Assembly (NCBI RefSeq): GCF_900233005.1
Contig: NZ_LT960611.1
Coordinates: 496,001 to 560,000 of the forward strand
Reading direction: 5' to 3'
Source: Vibrio tapetis subsp. tapetis
GTDB lineage: Bacteria; Pseudomonadota; Gammaproteobacteria; Enterobacterales; Vibrionaceae
DNA length: 64,000 nt
Part shown: one piece after another, positions 36,806 through 44,130 of the stretch
How the letters are laid out: every line of letters starts with the position of its first letter
How positions within the stretch are numbered: the first letter of the stretch is position 1
The notes under the pieces: model-generated
Told to the model about the DNA's origin: nothing
Seen by the model: only the letters and a program-made list of their open reading frames with translations
Database searches by the model: none
Program-made: the position numbers and the translations under genes

Positions 36806-38632
36806 AAGCTGTAGAATTTCTCGATTTTTCACCGATTTCCCATGTTTTTATCGTCATTAATCCTACTGGCAACGGCGTAAATACTGCTCGATGGTAGCGG
36901 CCTTTATCATGGTAAGGAAAGATAGAGCGACAGGATGAGAGTTAATTTGGGTTTTTCGCTGATTTTAGAGGTTTTACCCTCTAGATGATGCAATTCCGTA
37001 GCTTTTCCATGTTGTGAAGCATGCTGAACATCGCCCATTGGGCGTTCACTTTCTCTTGTCCTCTTAGCGTAAATCGATTCATCTGTTTGTTGACGGTGAT
37101 GTTGCCAAAAACAGGTTCAACACACCCAAGCCGTTTACTGTATTGCCGCCTTCCTTCTGGGCTATCAATCTTGTCTTTCATGGCTTGCATGTGGTCAAAG
37201 TCTTTGGTGTTTTTGTAGATGAAGAAGACTTGTCGACCGACTTGCTTGCCAGGCGGTTTTCTCATGCACAGCGGTTGATGAACGCATTGTCTGCAGTCGT
37301 TTAGGTATCCACAAAACTGAGCACCACGCTCTCCACGGATGACGGCGTTCTTGCTGCTCAGCCGCATCATATTTCCTGCAGGGCATCGGCAAGTCATGTC
37401 GTCTTGGTTGAACTCGAACATAGAAATGGAGTAACAGGTTTTACCTGTTTTCGAGCGTTTCTTTCGTTTTTTCGCTTGCTCGGTCTGATAGGTTTCACTG
37501 TTTTGAAACAGCGGATTACGGCTGCGAAATCCAGTGTCTGCTATGTAACAATCATAAGGAGTCTCAGACAGGAACTTGAGGTTGGTTTTACTATGAAATC
37601 CGCTGTCTGCGGTGAACTTGGTGGTGCGCTTTGAGCTGTTGGGTAGCTTCTCTAATTGTTCTTTCAAAGCGAGCACTGCAGGCTTTAATGTTTGCTGTTC
37701 ACCAACGCTTCCCCACACTTGGCTGTGTAAAATAATTTGGTGCTTGTCATCCGTGATGGCGATGCCGTTATAACCTTGAATCGTACCTTTTGAGGTGGTC
37801 ATTTTAGCGCTGTCATTGTCCGTGATGTTGCTTTTTACGGGTTTTTTACTGCTGCCCAATTTGTCTTTAGTGCTCGCCAGAAATGAACCTATTTTATCGG
37901 CGCTGCTATCAAGCTTTTGTTTTTGTCTTAGGTCTTGTTCGATAACTTCATTTGGGAGCGAATCTTGGCTTTGATGACGCTCGATAATTCGCTGGCTCGC
38001 CCGCTGTAGTTTTTCTTTTTTACGGCGAAGCTCTTCGTGTGTGCCACTCCATTCCTTACTGGCATTGGATGAAATTTTACAGCCATCAATAGCAAACATG
38101 TTACGGCCTATTAGGCCTTGTTCATCGCATATCATGAGAACCTGAGTGAACAGTGGTTCGATGGTGTCCTTCATTTGTGCGATGAAAGCCGCGATAGTGG
38201 TGAAGTGTGGTCGCTCGTCGCCCGATAAGCACATGAAAGTGACATTGTTGATGCAGGCTCTTTCTATGCGTCGGCTAGTTAACATGCCGAGGGAATAGGC
38301 GTAAAAAATAACCTTAAGCATGATGGAGGGTGGATAAGCCGCCGCCCCGTTTTTGTCGTTGTGGTAGTGCGCATCAAAGGGCGAGAGGTCGAGGTGGTTA
38401 TCGACAATGTGGGAAATCGCATACTCAATAGTTCCGGGGATGAGTTGTTCATCGATGATGATAGGGACGAACATGTTTTGGTTCGAGTAATCGGTTTTGA
38501 AGTTGGGCATAACCGTGTCTTGTGGCGAATAATTTAGATTAGATCACAAGGAGTTAGTGCGTTCAAGTTCATATCGTGATGAAATGGCGGCAGGATCAGA
38601 ATTGAGACGGGCGAGGAGAAATTCTACAGCCT
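36806..38632 (-). mobile_element. IS1182-family insertion sequence
   Basis: The 1827-bp element codes for one transposase and has imperfect terminal inverted repeats. The left end is AAGCTGTAGAATTTCTC and the right end, read inward, AGGCTGTAGAATTTCTC. It is flanked by a 5-bp direct repeat CGTTG (36801-36805 and 38633-38637). It splits an MFS gene. The transposase is intact, so insertion may be recent. Confidence 0.9.
36981..38510 (-). CDS. IS1182-family transposase
   Basis: This 509-residue transposase has an N-terminal domain seen in IS1182/IS5-like proteins (FDAHYHNDKNGAAAYPPSIMLKVIFYAYSLGMLTSRRIERAC). It has a DDE core, with FAIDGCKISSNASKEW giving the first aspartate and TADSGFHSKTNLKFL the second. 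A Cys-rich insert follows (CRCPAGNMMRL, CGYLNDCRQCVHQPLC), then a late glutamate region VEPVFGNITVNKQMNRFTLRG. These blocks are characteristic of the family. The frame is uninterrupted. Confidence 0.93.
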   Translation of the reverse strand: MPNFKTDYSNQNMFVPIIIDEQLIPGTIEYAISHIVDNHLDLSPFDAHYHNDKNGAAAYPPSIMLKVIFYAYSLGMLTSRRIERACINNVTFMCLSGDERPHFTTIAAFIAQMKDTIEPLFTQVLMICDEQGLIGRNMFAIDGCKISSNASKEWSGTHEELRRKKEKLQRASQRIIERHQSQDSLPNEVIEQDLRQKQKLDSSADKIGSFLASTKDKLGSSKKPVKSNITDNDSAKMTTSKGTIQGYNGIAITDDKHQIILHSQVWGSVGEQQTLKPAVLALKEQLEKLPNSSKRTTKFTADSGFHSKTNLKFLSETPYDCYIADTGFRSRNPLFQNSETYQTEQAKKRKKRSKTGKTCYSISMFEFNQDDMTCRCPAGNMMRLSSKNAVIRGERGAQFCGYLNDCRQCVHQPLCMRKPPGKQVGRQVFFIYKNTKDFDHMQAMKDKIDSPEGRRQYSKRLGCVEPVFGNITVNKQMNRFTLRGQEKVNAQWAMFSMLHNMEKLRNCII

Positions 38633-39201
38633 CGTTGGGCTGGCAAGGCCTTCATGACGAGCAAGGCTCCGAGTAAAGAGAATACGGCCATTGCGATAAC
38701 GGCGGTTTGCCAGTTATACCAGTCTGAAACGATCCCACCGAAAATTCGTCCGGCAATGCCGCCAAGGGAGTTGGCGCTAACGTAAGTGCCCACGGCTAAA
38801 GCCAGTGCTTTAGGGCTAAACTCTTCCGCCATATAGGCAACCGCCACGGCGGCAAACCCAGCGAGTGCCACACCCATGGCTCCGCGAGCGAGAGATAACC
38901 CCACAATACTGGTACTAAGTAACATGGTTAGGCCAACCACAGGCAATAGAAATAGACTAAGCAGCATCACAAATCGACGCCCTATCATTTCCGAGCAGAC
39001 AGCCCACGGCACAAGACACACCGCTAAGGTCAGCGTACTAGAAGCTTGCAGCCAATTAACTTGCGTTGCAGACACCGAAAAGGCATCGGCCATTAACGGA
39101 AGCATGGGTTGAAATAAATAGAGATTACAAAAAACCAAAAAAGACCCAAAGGCGAGGGCAAAGCTGACGCGGCGGTAAGCGGGCGTTTTAGGTTCTATCA
39201 T
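38633..39201 (-). pseudogene. MFS efflux transporter, 5' part (cut by IS1182-type element)
   Basis: This N-terminal half begins MIEPKTPAYRRVSFALAFGS at 39201 and has six hydrophobic segments with CSEMIGRRFVMLLSLFLLPV (loop 2-3 motif A) and GTYVSANSLGGIAGRIFGG. It ends at KALPAQR, where the IS enters; read-through adds only a short IS-coded tail (to 38596). It resembles YnfM/arabinose-efflux type permeases. The ATG is preferred over the long upstream frame from 39429. A LysR gene is divergent, as often for this transporter type. Confidence 0.85.
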
Positions 39202-39335
39202 AATGGGCTTAAGTTGGCTGGAATATGTGATCAGGTTATCAAAGTGTTTTTGATATATAAAATATATTGTAATTATTGCATCGATAATAAAAGTATATCG
39301 ATAGGGCGACACTGTCGACTTTGGAGGAACGTGAA

Positions 39336-40208
39336 TTGGAAAGCAAACCGTTACGCTATTTTTTAGCCGTACACAAAACGGGTAACATGACGCAAGCCGC
39401 ACGAGAGCTGCATATTGCTCAGCCTGCATTAAGTGTCGCGATTAAAAAGCTCGAAACCCAGCTAGATGTGCGCTTGTTTCGCCGAGATGAACGAACCATG
39501 GCGCTGACCCAAGAAGGGGAAGTGCTGTTGCCGTATGCGAAGCGTGTGATTCAACAGTTAGATGACGCCCACCTTGCAATGCAAGAGCTTAAGGGGCTTG
39601 AAAAGGGCGAAGTAAAACTCGGTGTACCAAGCATGATGGGCTCTTATTACTTTCCTGAAATATTGATGGGCTTTAAATCTCGATACCCAAAATTAAAACT
39701 CACGATGGTAGAGGCGGGCGCACAATCTTTGCGCAAAATGTTATTAGATGGGGAACTCGATATAGCGGTTATCCTAAATGAAGACATTCCATTGTCGCTT
39801 GAAACCGATTCAATATTAACGTCCGAGATGGTCGCCGTTACTTCTCCTACGCATCCCTTGGCCCAAAAAAAACACATCAGTTACCAAGAGTTTTTCTCAC
39901 AAGAGCTGGTGATGTTTAAAGCTGGGTACTTTCATCGTGAATTTATTGATGAGGTTTGTGTTACGCAGGGTTACCAGCCACATTTTTCGTTTGAAACTAA
40001 CCTCGTGCCAATGATCCTCAAGATCGTCAAACAAGAATTTGCGATTACCGCTTTGCTTAAACTTGTTACAGACAACGAAGCGGATGTGGTTGGAATTTCA
40101 TTTGAACAGCCTGTCTATCTTGATCTCGCGCTGGCATGGCGTAAAACAGGCTATTTATCGATTGCAGAACGGACGTTCATTGAATACGTCAAAACTCAAA
40201 CTCATTAG
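39336..40208 (+). CDS. LysR-family transcriptional regulator
   Basis: This LysR regulator of about 290 residues has an N-terminal winged helix (about 5-65; RYFLAVHKTGNMTQAARELHIAQPALSVAIKKLE) and a two-lobed effector domain (GEVKLGVPSMMGSYYFPEIL; ELDIAVIL). The start appears to be TTG at 39336, eight bases after GGAGG; no ATG exists nearby. It is divergent from the interrupted MFS gene, which it probably controls. The AT-rich gap of about 130 bases includes TATAAAATATAT, likely promoter DNA. Confidence 0.88.
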   Translation: MESKPLRYFLAVHKTGNMTQAARELHIAQPALSVAIKKLETQLDVRLFRRDERTMALTQEGEVLLPYAKRVIQQLDDAHLAMQELKGLEKGEVKLGVPSMMGSYYFPEILMGFKSRYPKLKLTMVEAGAQSLRKMLLDGELDIAVILNEDIPLSLETDSILTSEMVAVTSPTHPLAQKKHISYQEFFSQELVMFKAGYFHREFIDEVCVTQGYQPHFSFETNLVPMILKIVKQEFAITALLKLVTDNEADVVGISFEQPVYLDLALAWRKTGYLSIAERTFIEYVKTQTH

Positions 40209-40253
40209 AGGCTTCTGCCTAGGTTATAGAGCATCGACGTATGCGCTGAACGG

Positions 40254-40490
40254 TTAGTTCGAAGAACTGTTGTACATCTTGTCGAAGTTCTTCTGATTCC
40301 ATCCGACCATGACTTGATCGCCAATTTTTAACACAGGAATTGAACGGGCGCCCATCGCTTGAAGCTCCTTACGTCCTCTTTGCATTTTCGCATTGGTCAA
40401 ACGGTAACTGATTTTCTTAGAATCAAGATAACGTTGTGCGTCTTTACAATGTGGGCATTTGTCGCTGATGTACAAAACAACTCTTTTCAT
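40254..40490 (-). CDS. Glutaredoxin-like protein
   Basis: This 78-residue thioredoxin-fold protein opens VVLYISDKCPHCKDAQRYL with a C-P-H-C redox pair (residues 12-15). It continues SKKISYRLTNAK, the cis-proline region GARSIPVLKIGDQVMVGW, and NQKNFDKMY. It resembles NrdH/glutaredoxin-type small disulfide reductases; the CPHC pair is less usual than CPYC. The ATG at 40490 follows GAGAG. The longer frame (from 40733) would overlap the divergent Hpt gene and is unlikely. Confidence 0.8.
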   Translation of the reverse strand: MKRVVLYISDKCPHCKDAQRYLDSKKISYRLTNAKMQRGRKELQAMGARSIPVLKIGDQVMVGWNQKNFDKMYNSSSN

Positions 40491-40721
40491 GATCGTCTCT
40501 CTTTCGCTTTGAGGGCGAGATTCTAGCCTAAAGTCGCATAGGGAAAAAGCCTTACTAGGTCTATGCTGGTAAAAAGTGCAGTGAACAATATGCCACTGTA
40601 GAGATATACGAGCACAATTTTGCTCATTGGCTATGCTTATAGAGATTGCTTCTTCAAGTGAGTATGGCTCTGACAGCCCTGTGTATAATTTGATGTTGGC
40701 GAACAATGGTGCAGATACCAA

Positions 40722-41423
40722 ATGACGAATCATTTAACGAATGCAATAAACCGCAATGATGAACTGGCTTCACCGCTAGAGTCGGTGAGTGGGCTCAACA
40801 CTTCTGACGCCATGGCGAGGTTCGGCAACAACAGCAACATTTACCATGATCTCTTAAGTCAATGGATAGAGAGTGAACGTGACTTTAATGTGCGTATTAC
40901 CTCAGCCATGTTGCAGCATGACTACCAATCCGTCGCCATGTACTTGCATACGTTAAAGGGTACCAGCGCTAATTTGGGCGCGATGAGTATTTCTGATAAA
41001 GCCCGAGAATTGGAATTCTTATTAAAAGCCAACCCGAGAGGCGAACGCATCACTGAAAAACTTGGGCAACTCTCGAGTGATCTTTCGTTCTTTTTTGAAC
41101 AACTCAATGGAATTATTCAAACGGAAGAACAGAAAATCAACGGCTCATCTCAAAAAAGCACAAGCGGTATTAGTCACTGGGCTGAGGGGCATTTCGGTGC
41201 TCAAACAGACGATCCAACCCAGGTGCGACGAGTTTTAAATGAGCTGCTTCATTTCTTAGATAATTACGACACGTGCGCCATTGAGTATGTTGAACGGCAT
41301 TACACCGAACTAGATTATGCCTTAGGAGGCGAGCAGTTTGAGTTTTGCTACAAGCGCATCCATCAGTGTGATTTCGAAGCCGCAGGCAAAACGCTACGCC
41401 AGCTATGGCCAGAATTAGAGTAA
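40722..41423 (+). CDS. Histidine phosphotransfer (Hpt) domain protein
   Basis: This 233-residue protein has an Hpt domain in about residues 30-125. The phospho-accepting histidine is H76 in YLHTLKGTSANLGA, followed by ARELEFLLK. The remaining 110 residues are helical (VLNELLHFLDNYDTCAIEYVERHY) and unassigned, perhaps a second phosphotransfer-like bundle without a histidine motif. Hpt proteins relay phosphate between hybrid kinases and response regulators. The next gene, 22 bases on, is a response regulator, so the two probably form a relay lacking its kinase here. Confidence 0.85.
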   Translation: MTNHLTNAINRNDELASPLESVSGLNTSDAMARFGNNSNIYHDLLSQWIESERDFNVRITSAMLQHDYQSVAMYLHTLKGTSANLGAMSISDKARELEFLLKANPRGERITEKLGQLSSDLSFFFEQLNGIIQTEEQKINGSSQKSTSGISHWAEGHFGAQTDDPTQVRRVLNELLHFLDNYDTCAIEYVERHYTELDYALGGEQFEFCYKRIHQCDFEAAGKTLRQLWPELE

Positions 41424-41445
41424 ATTTAACTTAGGTGAACAGACA

Positions 41446-42300
41446 ATGGTTCAAGCAAAGAAATCGAAAACCGTATTGGTTGTGGACGATACCGCAGATA
41501 ACCGGACACTGCTTACGCAAATATTGAAAGACGACTATAGAGTGTTGGCCGCTGTCAGTGGTTTGCAAGCCATAGAGCTGTGTGAACGGTTTATGCCCGA
41601 TCTGGTGTTACTTGATGTCGTTATGCCAATGATGGACGGATACGACGTGTGCTTAAGGCTGAAAAACAACCCGATAACGGCGGGTATTCCGGTTGTGTTT
41701 TTGACTGCGCGATCGCAAATAGAAGACGAACAACGAGGCTTTGATGTTGGTGCCGTTGATTACATTCAAAAGCCGTTGAGCCCGCCAATCCTACTCGCTC
41801 GTGTGAATACGCATTTGAAGTTAAAAATGAGTATGGAACGTTTAGAGCAGCAAAAAGATGAGCTGGAGCTACGCATACGAGAGCGAACTCGTGAACAAGA
41901 TATATTACAACAAGCGATCATGACCGCAATGGCGTCGTTGGCTGACGCGCAATACAGTGGCAGCCAGCAAAAGCGCCGGGTACGAATTCAGAAATACGTC
42001 AAGTTATTAGCCGAGCACGTGGGAAACGACAGGCATCTTTCCTCGGTTGTTGCTGATCAAATCCCGTTGAACTCGCGTTTAATGGTGGTGGCCGAAGTTT
42101 ACGACGTTTTGATTTCCTCCAAGAGTTTACCTGTGGTGTTGGATCATGATAAAGCAGTAGAAGTGCTGTTGTCGTCGGCTGGCAATTATTTTGATAGTGA
42201 AGTAATAGAAGCTTTTTTGTTGGTCGAACAACAGTTAGCTCTTATTGCCTTAGAGTATGCTGAGCAGGATGAAAGTAAAAAAATCAGTGCGAAAACTTAG
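41446..42300 (+). CDS. Response regulator with degenerate HD-GYP domain
   Basis: This 284-residue protein has a receiver domain (residues 8-125) with D14/D15, the phosphorylation site D57 in LLDVVMP and K109. A coiled coil follows (about 128-160), then the outer parts of an HD-GYP domain (KRRVRIQKYVKLLAEHVGN ... IPLNSRLMVVAEVYDVLIS). The stretch carrying the HD pair and the GYP motif, over 70 residues in normal members, is absent. It therefore should not hydrolyse c-di-GMP, but may bind partners. It is co-directional with the Hpt gene. Confidence 0.85.
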   Translation: MVQAKKSKTVLVVDDTADNRTLLTQILKDDYRVLAAVSGLQAIELCERFMPDLVLLDVVMPMMDGYDVCLRLKNNPITAGIPVVFLTARSQIEDEQRGFDVGAVDYIQKPLSPPILLARVNTHLKLKMSMERLEQQKDELELRIRERTREQDILQQAIMTAMASLADAQYSGSQQKRRVRIQKYVKLLAEHVGNDRHLSSVVADQIPLNSRLMVVAEVYDVLISSKSLPVVLDHDKAVEVLLSSAGNYFDSEVIEAFLLVEQQLALIALEYAEQDESKKISAKT

Positions 42301-42424
42301 CCGCTTTCGTAGCTTTATCTTTGATACCCAGTACAATAGCGCGCTCCTAGTATTTACCTCATGTTTAGGCTTATGCCGTTGAAGATGAGGCAAATTGTCT
42401 CGTCCTATATTGAAATTCGTTATT

Positions 42425-43627
42425 ATGCCTAAATCTGCGCCTAAAAAAGCTTCGACCACTCATTCCTCTTCAAAACGTCCTACTAGTAAGGGATCGGCTC
42501 CTAACAAAAGATCGCCAGCGAAAGCGGGTTCTAATAAGGGCAGTAAGAGCCTGAATAAAAATGCCGGCAATAGCAAGGCTCCGAGCAAAAGAGCGGCACC
42601 GAAGGTTTCTCTAAAAGGGGCGGATGACGAGTTATTTGACCTTGGTGAACACGTGAAAACGGTGACCATGACAGAGCTGCACTCTCGCAACGATCACACA
42701 GGCCGTTACGACTTTGCTAAATTAGTGGAAGCCTTACCGGGGCTCGCGCCGTTTACAATCGATAATCTTCGCGGTGATACGTCGATCAATTTCTCAGATG
42801 ACGAATCGGTAAAAATGCTCAATAAAGCCTTACTGGCCTTGCATTATGGCGTTAACGTGTGGGATATCCCTACGGGTTATTTATGCCCACCCATTCCAGG
42901 CCGTGTCGATTACGTTCACCACATTGCGGACCTATTGGCTCAATGCAATAAAGGCAAAGTGCCTATGGGTACTAAAGTGACAGGGTTAGATATCGGCGCG
43001 GGTGCTAACGCGATTTACCCGATAGTGGCATCAAGCCGTTATAAGTGGGGCATGGTGGGCAGTGATATAGACCCTATTTCAGTAGAGAACGCGCAAAATA
43101 TTGCTCGTGATAACGCTCACTTAGCTCAGAAGCTGCAATTTAGGCAACAAGAAAACAGTCAGCATTTTTTCGCCAATATCATTAAAGATGGCGAGTTTTA
43201 TGACTTTACTATTTGTAACCCTCCATTCCATGCGTCTCAGGATGAAGCAAACAAAAGCTCGCAAAGAAAACTGCAAAATTTGGTGATAAACCGAGAAAAA
43301 CGCGGTCAGAAACCAGAACCTGCCAAACAATCAGCGCTGAACTTTGGCGGCCAGAACGCAGAATTATGGTGTAAGGGCGGAGAAGAAACCTTTATTCGTA
43401 ATATGGCTTTTGAAAGTGCTGATTTCAAAAATCAATGTTTGTGGTTTACAACACTCATTTCGAAGAAGGAAAACGTTCGTCAGTTAACTCGCGCTTTAGA
43501 TAGCATCGGGGTGACGAATATCCACGTAGTAGAAATGAAACACGGTCAAAAAATTACCCGCTTTGTCGCATGGAGTTTCTTAACACCGGCGCAGCAACAA
43601 TTGTGGGCGAGCGCCAAGTGGAAGTAA
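42425..43627 (+). CDS. rlmF: 23S rRNA (adenine(1618)-N(6))-methyltransferase RlmF
   Basis: RlmF methylates A1618 of 23S rRNA using S-adenosylmethionine. The first 80 residues are a Lys/Ser/Pro-rich basic tail, longer than in E. coli. The catalytic part has HSRNDHTGRYDFAKLVEALP, KALLALHYGVNVWDIPTGYLCPPIPGR, the SAM loop GLDIGAGANAIYP, and the active-site NPPF (ICNPPFHAS). The C-terminal KHGQKITRFVAWSF is also typical. ATG at 42425 is preferred over TTG 42395. The basic tail may aid rRNA binding. Confidence 0.93.
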   Translation: MPKSAPKKASTTHSSSKRPTSKGSAPNKRSPAKAGSNKGSKSLNKNAGNSKAPSKRAAPKVSLKGADDELFDLGEHVKTVTMTELHSRNDHTGRYDFAKLVEALPGLAPFTIDNLRGDTSINFSDDESVKMLNKALLALHYGVNVWDIPTGYLCPPIPGRVDYVHHIADLLAQCNKGKVPMGTKVTGLDIGAGANAIYPIVASSRYKWGMVGSDIDPISVENAQNIARDNAHLAQKLQFRQQENSQHFFANIIKDGEFYDFTICNPPFHASQDEANKSSQRKLQNLVINREKRGQKPEPAKQSALNFGGQNAELWCKGGEETFIRNMAFESADFKNQCLWFTTLISKKENVRQLTRALDSIGVTNIHVVEMKHGQKITRFVAWSFLTPAQQQLWASAKWK

Positions 43628-43809
43628 CCACCTATATAGTTAAGTCATAGCACCGTATTGGTGATAACAGTTAGCGAGTGACACCTTGCTAACTGTTCCT
43701 TCCTATCAAACCTAGCTGCTCCGATGTCCGCTCAGTATGAAATTTTCAGCCGTTAGCTCCGTTCTTACTAGGTATAGTTATCTATATACGTGGCAGGACA
43801 GGGGAGCCA

Positions 43810-44007
43810 ATGCGCGATATTGAAATCTACTTGCCTTGCGATCCAGATTGGTTTTGTGACGGGCTTTTAACCGTTTTTATGGCGATATTTGGTGTGGCCT
43901 TAACCATTTTTATTGTCATGCTTTTTCGCGAATACAAAAAACTGTACCCCCGACAAAAACCAAACAAAAATCGAAGCCGAGGTCACTCGAACAATAAGCG
44001 GCATTAA
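43810..44007 (+). CDS. Hypothetical single-span membrane protein
   Basis: This 65-residue protein starts with ATG 43810 six bases after GGGGAG. An acidic N-terminus with two cysteines (LPCDPDWFCDG) is followed by one membrane helix (LLTVFMAIFGVALTIFIVMLF, about 19-39) and a strongly basic tail (KKLYPRQKPNKNRSRGHSNNKRH), which fits N-out, C-in insertion. No family is recognised. It stands alone between rlmF and the convergent GGDEF-EAL gene. Confidence 0.65.
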   Translation: MRDIEIYLPCDPDWFCDGLLTVFMAIFGVALTIFIVMLFREYKKLYPRQKPNKNRSRGHSNNKRH

Positions 44008-44050
44008 TCGTCGTCATTCAGAGTGGGATTAACGCTCTATTGCTTGCGCG

Positions 44051-44130
44051 AACATCTCGGTGCTTGCACTAACCTCTAATTGGTGGTGCTAACATCTAAT
44101 TGGTGGTGCTAACATCTAATTGGTGATGCT
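44051..44130. repeat. 20-bp tandem repeat (about four units)
   Basis: The unit AACATCTAATTGGTGGTGCT is repeated three times nearly perfectly (44071-44130), with a diverged fourth copy before it (44051-44070). The last copy overlaps the stop codon and final codons of the minus-strand GGDEF-EAL gene, so the array forms the end of that gene and its 3' flank. Confidence 0.85.

Noticed and set aside
40491..40733. N-terminal extension of the glutaredoxin-like ORF
   Set aside because: It overlaps the divergent Hpt gene start and has no homology; the ATG at 40490 has a ribosome site and begins the redox fold.
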